DNA of 64,000 nucleotides, from NCBI RefSeq assembly GCF_000192435.1, contig NZ_AEUD01000013.1:85425-149424 (forward strand), given 5' to 3'. The DNA is from Gordonia neofelifaecis NRRL B-59395. Lineage in GTDB: Bacteria; Actinomycetota; Actinomycetes; Mycobacteriales; Mycobacteriaceae. Under the pieces are notes generated by a model that was not told the DNA's origin, ran no database searches, and saw nothing but the letters and a program-made list of their open reading frames with translations. A program made the translations under genes and the position numbers. Every line of letters begins with the position of its first letter. The first letter of the stretch is position 1. Of the stretch, positions 17,575-26,368 are shown piece by piece.

Positions 17575-17707
17575 CCAGGTTGATCGAGTAGCCCGAGGCG
17601 CTAGCCGAGGGCGTATCGAGATCTGCCGGCGAAGCGGGTCTCGATACGCCGTCTCGCCTAGCGGCTCGACGACTACTCGACCAACCTGGACTACTCGACC
17701 GACCTGG
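17575..17707. repeat. Long imperfect inverted repeat with an 18-bp tandem duplication at one end
   Basis: Left arm from CCAGGTTGATCGAGTAG (17575) to CGTATCGAGA pairs imperfectly with the right arm ending CTACTCGACCAACCTGG at 17689, about 50 nt each. The left arm contains GAGGCGCTAGCCGAGG (17595-17610), the reverse complement of the core of the 16214 and 34062 elements. The last 18 nt are repeated (17672-17689 and 17690-17707), and the second copy encodes the final residues and stop codon of the carboxylase alpha gene. Confidence 0.8.
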
Positions 17708-19700
17708 ACTCCGCGTCATCGTCGATGACCGCCAGTACGTCTCCGACGGCGAGCTGACGGCCTTCCTCGACGGCCAGCACCGAGACCACACCGTCCGACG
17801 GCGCGCTGATGGTGTGCTCCATCTTCATCGCCTCCAGCCACAGCAGCGGCTGGCCCGCGGTCACCCGATCGCCCTCGGCGACGGCCACCCGGATCACCGA
17901 ACCGGGCATCGGCGCCAACAGCGATCCGGGCCGCTGCACGGCGGCCGGGTCGATGAACCGCGGTGCGCGCGTGAGCGTCACCGAGGCGCCCGGCCAGTCG
18001 ACGAACACCTGGTCGCCGACCGTGCTCACCTGATAGCGCCGCACGACACCCGCTCGGGTCAGCACGACGACGTCCGGCGTCACCGACTCGACCGTCACTC
18101 CGTCGAGATCCGGCAGTTCTACCGAGCCGTCACGCGCCACGCGGTATCGCGCGACGATCTCGGCGCCGTCGGCGGCGACGTAGGTCTTGCGCTGGTAGTC
18201 GGACGCCAGGTTGCGCCAGCCCGACGGCGCGGCAGGCACCGCGGTCGCCGTCGCCCGGTTGCGCGCCGACTGCGCCAGCGCGGCCGCGGTCGCGGCCACC
18301 AGATCGGCGCCCTCGCCGGCGAGGGGCGCGGACAACTCCCCCACCCGCTCCTCGCTCAGGTATCCGGTGTCGGTGTGGCCGGCCAGGAAGTCCTTCTCGC
18401 GCAGCGTGTTCACGAGCATGTCCCGGTTGGTCACCAAACCGTGGATGCGAGCGTCCGAGAGCGCCCGGGCCAGGATGGCCGCGGCCTGTGCTCGATCCGG
18501 GGCCCACGAGATCACCTTGGCGAGCATCGGATCGTAGAACGTCGAGATCTCGCTGCCGTCGGTGATGCCCGAGTCGACGCGGACGCCCGGCCGCTCCAGA
18601 AGCCCGAACCGCGTTGTGGCGGGCAGATCGATCCGGACCACCCTGCCCGACTGCGGCTGCCAGTCGTGCGCAGGATCCTCCGCGTAGAGACGCACTTCGA
18701 TGGAGTGTCCGAACCCGCCCGCGGCCGCCGCCACCGGCGCCTCACCGAGCGGCTCGCCCATCGCGACGCGCAGCTGCCACTCCACCAGATCGACCCCGGT
18801 GGTGAGTTCGGTGACCGGATGCTCCACCTGCAGGCGCGTGTTCGTCTCCAGGAAGAAGAACTTGCCGTTCTCGTCCGCCAGGAACTCGACCGTGCCCGCG
18901 CCGCGGTAACCGATCGACTCGACCGCCTTGCGCGCCGCGGCGAAGAGCCGCTCGCGCATGTCTCCGCCTACCCGTTCGACCAGCGGTGCCGGCGCCTCCT
19001 CGACCACCTTCTGATGACGGCGCTGAATCGAGCACTCACGTTCGCCGACGGCCCAGACCTCGCCGTGATCGTCGGCCATCACCTGCACCTCGATGTGATG
19101 CCCACGTTCGACGTACGGTTCGCAGAAGACGGTCGGATCGCCGAACGCCGATTCCGCCTCGCGGCGAGCCGCGGCGACGGCGTCACTCAGCTCCGCCAGG
19201 TCCCGCACGATCCGCATGCCACGACCGCCTCCGCCTGCGGAGGCCTTGATCAGCAGCGGAAGCTCGTCGGCGGTCACCGACTCCGGATCGATGTCCTTGA
19301 GCACCGGCACCCCGGCCTCGTCCATCAGCGCCTTCGCGTTGACCTTGGAGCCCATGGCGCGGATCGCGGCGGGCGGCGGACCGATCCAGGTCAGCCCCGC
19401 GTCCGACACGGCCTGCGCGAACTCCGCGTTCTCCGAAAGAAACCCGTAACCGGGATGAATCGCATCGGCACCCGCGGTCTGCGCGGCGGCGATGATCTCG
19501 TCCCCGCGCAGGTAGGTCTCGGCCGACGTCGAGCCCGGCAGACGCACCGCCGCGTCCGCGGCACGCACGTGCGGCGCGTCGGCATCGGGATCGGAGTACA
19601 CCGCAACGGTGTTCAATCCCATCGAGACGCACGTGGCGAACACCCGGCTCGCGATCTCGCCGCGGTTGGCCACCAGAACAGAAGTGATTGCATTACTCAT
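17691..19700 (-). CDS. accA2: Acyl-CoA carboxylase alpha subunit (biotin carboxylase plus BCCP)
   Basis: 669 residues from the ATG at 19700 (MSNAITSVLVANRGEIASR). Residues 1 to about 450 form biotin carboxylase, with an ATP-grasp glycine loop GGGGRGMRI, EVQVMADDHGEVWAVGERECS and RLQVEHPVTE. A linker follows, and the C-terminal biotinyl domain carries EAMKMEH with the biotin lysine near 626. It carboxylates biotin with ATP and bicarbonate for transfer by the beta subunit 11 nt upstream. The gene order matches M. tuberculosis accA2 (Rv0973c). The last residues (SRSVE and the TAG) are encoded inside a repeat unit. Confidence 0.93.
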   Translation of the reverse strand: MSNAITSVLVANRGEIASRVFATCVSMGLNTVAVYSDPDADAPHVRAADAAVRLPGSTSAETYLRGDEIIAAAQTAGADAIHPGYGFLSENAEFAQAVSDAGLTWIGPPPAAIRAMGSKVNAKALMDEAGVPVLKDIDPESVTADELPLLIKASAGGGGRGMRIVRDLAELSDAVAAARREAESAFGDPTVFCEPYVERGHHIEVQVMADDHGEVWAVGERECSIQRRHQKVVEEAPAPLVERVGGDMRERLFAAARKAVESIGYRGAGTVEFLADENGKFFFLETNTRLQVEHPVTELTTGVDLVEWQLRVAMGEPLGEAPVAAAAGGFGHSIEVRLYAEDPAHDWQPQSGRVVRIDLPATTRFGLLERPGVRVDSGITDGSEISTFYDPMLAKVISWAPDRAQAAAILARALSDARIHGLVTNRDMLVNTLREKDFLAGHTDTGYLSEERVGELSAPLAGEGADLVAATAAALAQSARNRATATAVPAAPSGWRNLASDYQRKTYVAADGAEIVARYRVARDGSVELPDLDGVTVESVTPDVVVLTRAGVVRRYQVSTVGDQVFVDWPGASVTLTRAPRFIDPAAVQRPGSLLAPMPGSVIRVAVAEGDRVTAGQPLLWLEAMKMEHTISAPSDGVVSVLAVEEGRQLAVGDVLAVIDDDAESRSVE

Positions 19701-19711
19701 GTGCAGATTCC

Positions 19712-21310
19712 TCACATCCGGAAGACGCCGAAGTTGCTGGTGCCCTCGACGGGTGCCGACGCGATCGCCGACAGTGCCTGACCGAGCACCGTGCGAGTGT
19801 CGCGCGGGTCGATGACGCCGTCGTCGTAGAGCATCCCGGACAAGAACATCGGCACCGACTCGGCTTCGATCTGCGCCTCGATCATGGCCCGCATGCCCGC
19901 ATCCGCCTCTTCGTCGACAGTGCCGCCGCGCGCCTCGGTGGCCGCCCGCGAGACGATCGAGATGACGCCCGCCAGCTGCGCGGCACCCATCACCGCGCTC
20001 TTCGCACTCGGCCACGCGAACAGGAACCGTGGGTCGTACGCCCGGCCGCACATGCCGTAGTGGCCGGCGCCGTAGCTCGCACCCACCAGGACCGAGATGT
20101 GCGGAACGGTGGAGTTCGCCACCGCGTTGATCATCATCGCGCCGTGCTTGATGATGCCGCCCTGCTCATACTCCTTGCCGACCATGTAGCCGGTCGTGTT
20201 GTGCAAGAACAGAAGCGGCGTGTCACTGCGGTTCGCCAACTGGATGAACTGGGTCGCCTTCTGCGACTCCGCCGAGAACAGCACGCCCTGCGCATTGGCC
20301 AGGATGCCCACCGGATGACCGTGGATCCGCGCCCACCCCGTGCACAGCGACGCGCCGTACTCGGGCTTGAACTCGTCGAAGTCGGAGTCGTCGACGATCC
20401 GGGCGATCACCTCACGCGGATCGAACGGAATCTTCAGATCCGGCGGAACGATTCCCAGCAGTTCCTCCGGGCTGTACCGCGGCTCGATCGACGGCGCGAC
20501 CGGCCCCGGACCCTGCTTACGCCAGTTCAGCCGCGCGACGATCCGGCGACCGATGCGCACGGCGTCCTGCTCGTCCGCCGCCAGGTAGTCGCCGAGACCC
20601 GAGACCCGGGCGTGCATCTTCGCACCGCCGAGCTCCTCGTCGTCGCTCTCCTCACCGGTCGCCATCTTGACCAGCGGCGGACCGCCGAGGAACACCTTGG
20701 ACCGATCCTCGATCATGACGACGTGATCGCTCATACCGGGGACGTACGCGCCGCCCGCCGTCGAGTTGCCGAACACCAGCGCGATCGTCGGGATGCCCGC
20801 CGCCGAGAGGTTCGTCAAGTCCCGGAACATCCGGCCGCCGGGGACGAACACCTCCTTCTGCGTCGGCAGATCCGCACCGCCGGACTCCACCAGCGAGATC
20901 ACCGGAAGACGGTTCTGCTTGGCGATGTCGTTGCAGCGGAGGATCTTTCGCAGGGTCCACGGATTCGACGTGCCGCCCTTGACTGTCGGATCGTTCGCCA
21001 CGATCAAGCACTCGACGCCCTCCACGACACCGATCCCCACCACGACCGACGCGCCGACCGTGAACTGCGAACCGTACGCCGCGAGCGGACACAGCTCCAG
21101 GAACGGCGAATCCTCGTCGACCAGCAGCTCGATGCGCTCGCGCGCAGTCATCTTGCCGCGCTTCCGGTGCCGCTCCACGTACTTCTCGCCACCGCCGGCC
21201 AGCACCTTACGGAACTCCAGATCCAGCTCGGCGAGCTTGGCGTTCATCGCCTCGACGTTCGTCGCGAACTCCTCCGACGACGTGTCGATCCTGCTGCGGA
21301 TGATGGTCAT
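19712..21310 (-). CDS. accD2: Acyl-CoA carboxylase beta subunit (carboxyltransferase)
   Basis: 532 residues with the two crotonase-like halves of biotin carboxyltransferases: GKMTARERIELLVDEDSPFLE at the start, GNSTAGGAYVPGMSD for CoA/biotin binding, and GASYGAGHYGMCGRAYDPRF in the second half. The last resembles the methylcrotonyl/geranyl-CoA branch (AGNYGMCGR type) rather than propionyl-CoA carboxylases. It moves CO2 from biotin to a branched enoyl-CoA, in complex with the alpha subunit. It corresponds to M. tuberculosis accD2 (Rv0974c). A tandem repeat fills the gap to the upstream gene. Geranyl-, methylcrotonyl- and related substrates cannot be told apart by eye. Confidence 0.92.
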   Translation of the reverse strand: MTIIRSRIDTSSEEFATNVEAMNAKLAELDLEFRKVLAGGGEKYVERHRKRGKMTARERIELLVDEDSPFLELCPLAAYGSQFTVGASVVVGIGVVEGVECLIVANDPTVKGGTSNPWTLRKILRCNDIAKQNRLPVISLVESGGADLPTQKEVFVPGGRMFRDLTNLSAAGIPTIALVFGNSTAGGAYVPGMSDHVVMIEDRSKVFLGGPPLVKMATGEESDDEELGGAKMHARVSGLGDYLAADEQDAVRIGRRIVARLNWRKQGPGPVAPSIEPRYSPEELLGIVPPDLKIPFDPREVIARIVDDSDFDEFKPEYGASLCTGWARIHGHPVGILANAQGVLFSAESQKATQFIQLANRSDTPLLFLHNTTGYMVGKEYEQGGIIKHGAMMINAVANSTVPHISVLVGASYGAGHYGMCGRAYDPRFLFAWPSAKSAVMGAAQLAGVISIVSRAATEARGGTVDEEADAGMRAMIEAQIEAESVPMFLSGMLYDDGVIDPRDTRTVLGQALSAIASAPVEGTSNFGVFRM

Positions 21311-21316
21311 TTCGAA

Positions 21317-21392
21317 TCCCCCGTCGCTACGCTCGCCCCGACGTCCCCCGTCGCTACGCTCGCCCCGACATCCCCCGTCGCTACGCTCGCCC
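21317..21392. repeat. Tandem repeat, 27-nt unit, almost three copies
   Basis: Units beginning TCCCCCGTCGCTACGCTCG start at 21317, 21344 and 21371. The first two are 27 nt and differ at one base; the third is cut after 22 nt by the end of the acyl-CoA dehydrogenase gene. It fills the gap between two co-directional genes, and the unit length of a multiple of three is probably coincidental. Confidence 0.85.
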
Positions 21393-22553
21393 TCATGCCT
21401 GATACCCCAATCGCTTCGCCGCGAGACCGGTCAGGATCTCGTTGGTGCCGCCGCCGATGCCGATGATGCGCATGTCGCGGTATTGTCGCTCCACCTCGGA
21501 CTCGCGCATATAGCCCATCCCGCCATGCAGCTGGACAGCCTTGTTCGCGACCCACTCGCCCGCCTCGACGGCGGTGTTCTTCGCGAAGCAGATCTCCGCG
21601 ATCAGATCGTCGCCCGAGGACACGCGCCGCTCGACGACCGATCGCGTGTACGTCCGCGCCACATCGATCCTGCGGGCCATCTCGGTGACGCTGTCCTGCA
21701 CCGACTGCCGGGCGATGAGGGGCTTGCCGAACGTCTCCCGGTTCCGGACCCACTCGAGGGTCAGGTCCAGGCAGCGCTGCGCACTCGCATACGCCTGCGA
21801 CGCCAACGACGCACGCTCGGTGACGAAGGCCTGCGCGATCTGCGCGAATCCGGAGTTCTCCGCGCCGACCAGATTGTCGACCGGCACCCGGACGTCGGTG
21901 AACGACAGTTCGGCCGTGTCCGAACTGCGCCAGCCCATCTTGTCGAGCTTGCGCGCCACCTCGAAACCGGGCGTGCCCTTCTCGATCACCAGCAGCGACA
22001 CCCCGGCAGCCCCCGGCCCGCCGGTGCGGACCGCGGTGACGACGAAGTCCGCGCGCACGGCCGACGTGATGAACGTCTTGGCCCCATTGACCACGTAGTG
22101 ATCCCCGTCTCGAACGGCTGTGGTGCGCAGATGGCCGACGTCGCTGCCCCCACTGGGCTCGGTGATCGCGAGGCTGCCGATCTTCTCGCCGGCCAGCGTG
22201 GGGCGGACCCACTTGTCGATCTGATCCTGATCCCCGGCGGCGATCAGATGCGGCAATGCGATGCCGTGGGTGAACAGAGATGCGAAGACGCCGCCGGCCA
22301 CACCCCGGTAGTGGAGTTCCTCGACCAGGATCGTGGCATCGACGAGGTCGCCGCCGCTACCGCCGATCTCCTCGGGCACGCCGAGGCCGAACAGCCCCAA
22401 CTCGGCGGCCGCCAGATGCGTCTCGCGCGGGATCAGCCCCTCCCGTTCCCACTCGTCCTGGTACGGCAGAATGTGCCGTTCCACGAATCCCGCGATGCTG
22501 CTGCGGAGTTCACGTCGTTCCGGCGAGTCCCAGATGTCGCTCACGATGGGCAC
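21393..22553 (-). CDS. Acyl-CoA dehydrogenase (FadE13-like)
   Basis: 386 residues starting at GTG 22553, two bases after the upstream stop. Motifs are LPYQDEWEREGLIPRE, the middle-domain AITEPSGGSDVGHLRTTA and VNGAKTFITSA, and a C-terminal QLHGGMGYMRESEVERQYRD, typical of isovaleryl/citronellyl-type dehydrogenases. The position matches M. tuberculosis fadE13 (Rv0975c). Together with the second dehydrogenase of the operon it could handle successive oxidation steps, in the way AtuD and LiuA do. FAD-dependent, cytoplasmic, passing electrons to ETF. Confidence 0.9.
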   Translation of the reverse strand: MPIVSDIWDSPERRELRSSIAGFVERHILPYQDEWEREGLIPRETHLAAAELGLFGLGVPEEIGGSGGDLVDATILVEELHYRGVAGGVFASLFTHGIALPHLIAAGDQDQIDKWVRPTLAGEKIGSLAITEPSGGSDVGHLRTTAVRDGDHYVVNGAKTFITSAVRADFVVTAVRTGGPGAAGVSLLVIEKGTPGFEVARKLDKMGWRSSDTAELSFTDVRVPVDNLVGAENSGFAQIAQAFVTERASLASQAYASAQRCLDLTLEWVRNRETFGKPLIARQSVQDSVTEMARRIDVARTYTRSVVERRVSSGDDLIAEICFAKNTAVEAGEWVANKAVQLHGGMGYMRESEVERQYRDMRIIGIGGGTNEILTGLAAKRLGYQA

Positions 22554-22555
22554 TC

Positions 22556-24304
22556 TCAGTTCCCTTCAGTTGATCGGCGGTTCGCCGCGGACTGCGCGTC
22601 GACGAACCGAGTGGGCACGGCGACGACGCGCGAACGCAGCCACTCGCCGAGTCCCTTGGCCTGCGGATCGAAACGGACGTTCTCGGCGACGCCGCGACCG
22701 AGCACCTGCTCGACCACGAAGTTCACCGCGCGCAGGTTCGGCAGCCGATAGCGGTGGACCGTGAGGTCGGCGACCTCCGGCAACAGTTCCTTCAGCTTCG
22801 CGACGCTGAGCGTCTCGTCGAGCCACGCGTACTCGTCGTCCGAACGCGCCCAGAGCCCGATGTTCGCACTGCCGCCCTTGTCACCCGAGCGGGCGCCCGC
22901 GATCGTGCCCAGCGGCAGGTCGACGGTCGCGCCCCAGTCGGTGGTCGTGCTCGACGACGGCACGCTCCGGTCGACGATCGGCTCCGTGCGCAACGGCGAC
23001 GGCTCGATCCGCACGGTGACGCCGTCCGGCTGATTCACCTGATGCGGCACCAGCGAAGCGTCCACGTAGGCGGGTTCGAAGACGCCGTAGGGCGCACCGT
23101 TTCCGGGAGGCGCGGTGAGCGTGAAACCGGGGTAGCTCGCCAGCGCGAGTTCCACTGCGGCACCGGTGAACTGGCGACCGGCCTTCTTCGGGTCGGCATC
23201 CCGCGCGACACAGCGCAGCATGGCGCTGGCCTTCTCTTCGGTATCCGCGTCGGGCCGATCGAGGCGGACCAGCTCCCACGTCAGCTCGGCCGGACGCTCC
23301 GGGAGCGCAGCCTCGAACTGCTCCTGGAAGACGGCCGCTTTGGCCTCGATGTCGAGGCCGGTCAAGACCACTTCGAACTCATTGCGGATCCCGCCCAGAT
23401 GATTCAGGGACACCTTCAGATCCTTCGGCGGAGCCTCGCCCTTCACGCCGCTGACCCGAACGCGGTCCGGGCCCACCTGCGACAGTTCGACGGTGTCCAT
23501 CCGCGCGGTGGCGTCCGGGTTGTAATAGCGCGGACCGCCGACCTCGTACAGCAACTGGGCGGTGACCGTCCCGATCTGGACCGAGCCGCCGGTCCCCTCG
23601 TGCTTCGTGATCACCGACGAGCCGTCCGCCGCGACCTCGGCGATCGGGAAGCCCAGGCGCCCCATGTCGGGGATCTCGGTGAAGAACGAGTAGTTGCCGC
23701 CGGTCGCCTGGGCGCTGCACTCGATCACGTGACCCGCGACCACCGCGCCCGCCAGCTGATCGAGGTCGTCGTAGCCCCAGCCGAACGCCGACGCCGCCGA
23801 TCCGACCACCAGCGACGCGTCAGTGACGCGTCCGGTGACCACGATGTCGGCACCGGCGTCGAGCGCCGTCTTGATGCCGAAGCCGCCGAGGTAGGCGTTG
23901 GCGGCTATCGGTGAGCCCAGGCCCAGCTCGCCCGCCCGACCGACGATGTCGTCGCCGTTGACGAAGGCCACGCGGCGGTCGACGTCGAGCTTCTCGATCA
24001 CCTCGCGCAGCGCGACGGCCAGCCCGTGCGGGTTGAGTCCGCCGGCGTTGACGACCACTTTGACGTCCTTCTCGGCGATCAGACCGAGGTTCTGCTCCAT
24101 CTGGCGCAGGAACGTCTTCGCGTAGCCGAGATCGGGGTTCTTGAGGCGGTCGCGACCCAGGATCAGCATGGTCAGCTCGGCGAGATAATCGCCGGTGATG
24201 AAGTCGAGCTCACCGCCTTCGAGCATCTCGCGGACCGCGCTGAAGCGGTCGCCGTAGAAGCCGGAGACGTTGCCGATCCGGATCGGTCGTGCTGCGTCAG
24301 ACAT
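22556..24304 (-). CDS. AtuA-like (DUF1446) acyclic terpene utilisation protein
   Basis: 582 residues from the ATG at 24304, which follows a GAGGAAC ribosome binding site overlapping the previous stop codon. The first 430 or so residues are AtuA-like (IRIGNVSGFYGDRFSAV at the start, a GGLNPHGLA segment and a DIVVTGRVTDASLV segment). The remaining part resembles the DUF4387-type tail often fused to AtuA (AGARSGDKGGSANIGLWAR). AtuA is required for citronellol and citronellate growth in Pseudomonas, though its reaction is not settled. It occupies the place of M. tuberculosis Rv0976c. Its presence sets this operon apart from leucine (liu) clusters, which use HMG-CoA lyase. Confidence 0.85.
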   Translation of the reverse strand: MSDAARPIRIGNVSGFYGDRFSAVREMLEGGELDFITGDYLAELTMLILGRDRLKNPDLGYAKTFLRQMEQNLGLIAEKDVKVVVNAGGLNPHGLAVALREVIEKLDVDRRVAFVNGDDIVGRAGELGLGSPIAANAYLGGFGIKTALDAGADIVVTGRVTDASLVVGSAASAFGWGYDDLDQLAGAVVAGHVIECSAQATGGNYSFFTEIPDMGRLGFPIAEVAADGSSVITKHEGTGGSVQIGTVTAQLLYEVGGPRYYNPDATARMDTVELSQVGPDRVRVSGVKGEAPPKDLKVSLNHLGGIRNEFEVVLTGLDIEAKAAVFQEQFEAALPERPAELTWELVRLDRPDADTEEKASAMLRCVARDADPKKAGRQFTGAAVELALASYPGFTLTAPPGNGAPYGVFEPAYVDASLVPHQVNQPDGVTVRIEPSPLRTEPIVDRSVPSSSTTTDWGATVDLPLGTIAGARSGDKGGSANIGLWARSDDEYAWLDETLSVAKLKELLPEVADLTVHRYRLPNLRAVNFVVEQVLGRGVAENVRFDPQAKGLGEWLRSRVVAVPTRFVDAQSAANRRSTEGN

Positions 24305-24312
24305 CGTTCCTC

Positions 24313-25116
24313 CTAATGCATTTCGCCATTGAGACCGCTCGCCTCGCGGCCGCCTCCGGGCGGGCCGGCGAAAGCCTGAGCGATCGTCGCCCACTTCTGC
24401 GCATCGGCGCCGATCACGTCCAGCGCGAGATCGGACAGGTGGCGGCGCTGGGTGATCAGCTCGCAGAAGTCGACGGCCGGGCCGCGCACGACGTTCGACG
24501 CACCCTCCGGACCCCACGTCCACACCTCGCCGGACGGCGCGGTGATCTCGAACCGGAACTCCTCCGCCGGCGCCTCGAGCCCGTTCACCATGTATGCGAA
24601 GTTCCGGGTGCGGACACCGAGGTGGACGACGTTCTTGATCCGGTCGTCGGCCACCCGCTCCACGCCGAGCGCGTCGGCGACGTCGAGACCGTGCGCCCAC
24701 GTCTCCATGAGCCGGGCGGTCGCCATCGACGGCGCCGACATCGGCGGCCCGAACCAGTTCAGCTTGGTGCCGTCGGGGACGGCGATCAGCGCGCCTGCGA
24801 GCCTCGCCCGCGTCTTACGCCAGTCGGCGAGCAGCTCGGCGGGCGGTCGTGCCGCCTCTGCCTCGGCACCCGCGTCCACGAAGCCCATCGGATCGCCCAT
24901 GGCCTCGGCGAGCAGCGCCTGGAAGCCGTCGGGATCGGTCACCGACAGCAAGGAGACCCGATCGGTCCAGTGCAGGTGCCCGATCTGGTGGGCGATGGTC
25001 CACCCCTCCGCGGGCGTCGGGGTCGACCACGCCTCGACCGGCAGGGCCGCGACCAGATCGTCGAGAGATTCGGATTCCGCCTGCAACGCCTGCACCAGGT
25101 CGTCCACAATCGCCAT
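24313..25116 (-). CDS. TIGR03084-type DinB/mycothiol maleylpyruvate isomerase-like metal-binding protein
   Basis: 267 residues from the ATG at 25116, the first gene of the carboxylase operon. An N-terminal DinB-like four-helix bundle is visible ([19 protein letters not shown] and [15 protein letters not shown]) with histidines placed as in the mycothiol-dependent isomerase family metal site. The C-terminal half is the family-specific domain. Such proteins typically use mycothiol or bind zinc; the reaction here is unknown. Its tight link to the AtuA-like gene (8 nt, overlapping ribosome binding site) suggests a role on a thiol or acyl intermediate of the same pathway. Confidence 0.82.
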   Translation of the reverse strand: MAIVDDLVQALQAESESLDDLVAALPVEAWSTPTPAEGWTIAHQIGHLHWTDRVSLLSVTDPDGFQALLAEAMGDPMGFVDAGAEAEAARPPAELLADWRKTRARLAGALIAVPDGTKLNWFGPPMSAPSMATARLMETWAHGLDVADALGVERVADDRIKNVVHLGVRTRNFAYMVNGLEAPAEEFRFEITAPSGEVWTWGPEGASNVVRGPAVDFCELITQRRHLSDLALDVIGADAQKWATIAQAFAGPPGGGREASGLNGEMH

Positions 25117-25365
25117 GCGACCAGAGTCACACGGACGCCCGAATAAATCAAGCACGAATGATTGTTTTGCTCTGCTTCATGTTCCACCGCAGGTCGGAAC
25201 CGTCGCCTTCGCAGAAAGACTGTCGCTGCGCGCGCCTGCGAGGGCAATCTGCCCTCGGCAGCCCCGGAACGGACAGATCCCTCGCGGCACCCCAGTGAGT
25301 GGCGACGGTCTCACTCCCGCCTCCGCGGAGTGTCACCCCGTCCGACGTGCTGATATGACGGACGC

Positions 25366-26259
25366 ATGACGACTCATGCCGCGCCGCTTCGGAACGCCGA
25401 TCCCTTCTCGACCTTCGGCATCGGCCGCGAGACGGAGACCGCGACGCCCGTCCTCACACAGAAGCTGGGCACCGACCTGACCGATCACCGCGGACTGATC
25501 GAACTCCCCGCGTTCGCGGTCCTGTTCGACGACATCGGCGGCATCCCGTTCCACCGGCTCAACATGGACTCGTCGTCGATGCAGGCACGGCTCACCATGT
25601 CGATGGTCGAACGACCGCGCCTGCACGACATGGTCCGGGCCACCGGCGAGGTCCAGATGCACAACGACACCTACGGCACCACCTCGGTCGCGATCACCGG
25701 TGGCGACGGCGACACCCTGTGCTTCGGCGTCGCCCGCGGCGTTCGCGTGGGGCGGCCCACCACGGGCGAATCCGGCCAGTGGCAGGCCGATCCGCCCGCC
25801 CCGAACACCCTCCCCGCGGTCCCCGCACTCGATCCCGCACTGTCCGGTGCCGACGTGATCGCGAAGCTCATCGACGGCAGTCTCCCGGTCGGACCGCTCG
25901 CCGGCATTCTCGGCGGCACCGTCACCCGGTCGAACGACGACGGTTCGATCGAGGCGGAGTTCACCGGTGAGCCGTGGATGGCGAACCTCATGGGCACCAT
26001 GCATGGCGGCGTGATCGCCACCATGCTCGGGCAGGCGTGCTCGTTCGGCGCACAGCGCAACGTCCGCGCAGGCGGCGGGTACCAGCTGATCGATTTCACC
26101 TGCGAGTTCCACCGCTCCCCCATCGTCGACGGCCGGACCGTACGCGTCGAGGTGACGCCGGTGAAGCTGGGCCGCCGGCTGTCGCTGTTCGACGCCCGCA
26201 TGTACGACGGCGATCAGCTCCTCGGCCGCGCCACGGCCGACGCCCGCTTCGACGTGTAG
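25366..26259 (+). CDS. Double-hotdog thioesterase (PaaI-like)
   Basis: 297 residues. The C-terminal half carries the PaaI thioesterase pattern TMHGGVIATMLGQACSFGAQ followed by a strand with YQLIDFTCEFHRSPI. The N-terminal half (LPAFAVLFDDIGGIPFHR) looks like a second, degenerate hotdog, so the chain likely folds as an internal dimer. The family hydrolyses acyl-CoA thioesters. It is divergent from the carboxylase operon (249-nt gap) and converges on the cytochrome P450 operon, so it could serve either. Substrate chain not predictable. Confidence 0.8.
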   Translation: MTTHAAPLRNADPFSTFGIGRETETATPVLTQKLGTDLTDHRGLIELPAFAVLFDDIGGIPFHRLNMDSSSMQARLTMSMVERPRLHDMVRATGEVQMHNDTYGTTSVAITGGDGDTLCFGVARGVRVGRPTTGESGQWQADPPAPNTLPAVPALDPALSGADVIAKLIDGSLPVGPLAGILGGTVTRSNDDGSIEAEFTGEPWMANLMGTMHGGVIATMLGQACSFGAQRNVRAGGGYQLIDFTCEFHRSPIVDGRTVRVEVTPVKLGRRLSLFDARMYDGDQLLGRATADARFDV

Positions 26260-26288
26260 GCCGTCGGGCCGCGTATCCCGACCACACA

Positions 26289-26348
26289 CGCTCCCCGAAC
26301 TTGCAGGCGCGGACTTCCGGAGGTCCGCGCCTGCAAGTTCGGGGAGCG
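26289..26348. terminator. Perfect 26-bp inverted repeat between convergent genes
   Basis: 26289-26314 (starting CGCTCCCCGAACTTGCAGGC) is exactly complementary to 26323-26348. The 8-nt loop is itself near-palindromic. It stands between the stops at 26259 (+) and 26369 (-). The length and perfection exceed those of the other terminators here, so it may belong to a dispersed repeat family. Confidence 0.75.
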
Positions 26349-26368
26349 CATGTAGGTGACGTCCCGAT

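Noticed and set aside
21317-21392. CRISPR array
   Set aside because: The three units are contiguous with no spacers and no cas genes are in the window. The same applies to 34193-34294.
14781-25116. Leucine/isovalerate (liu) catabolism operon
   Set aside because: Two dehydrogenases, a hydratase and a carboxylase would fit, but no HMG-CoA lyase is present and an AtuA-like gene is. The arrangement instead matches Rv0971c-Rv0976c.
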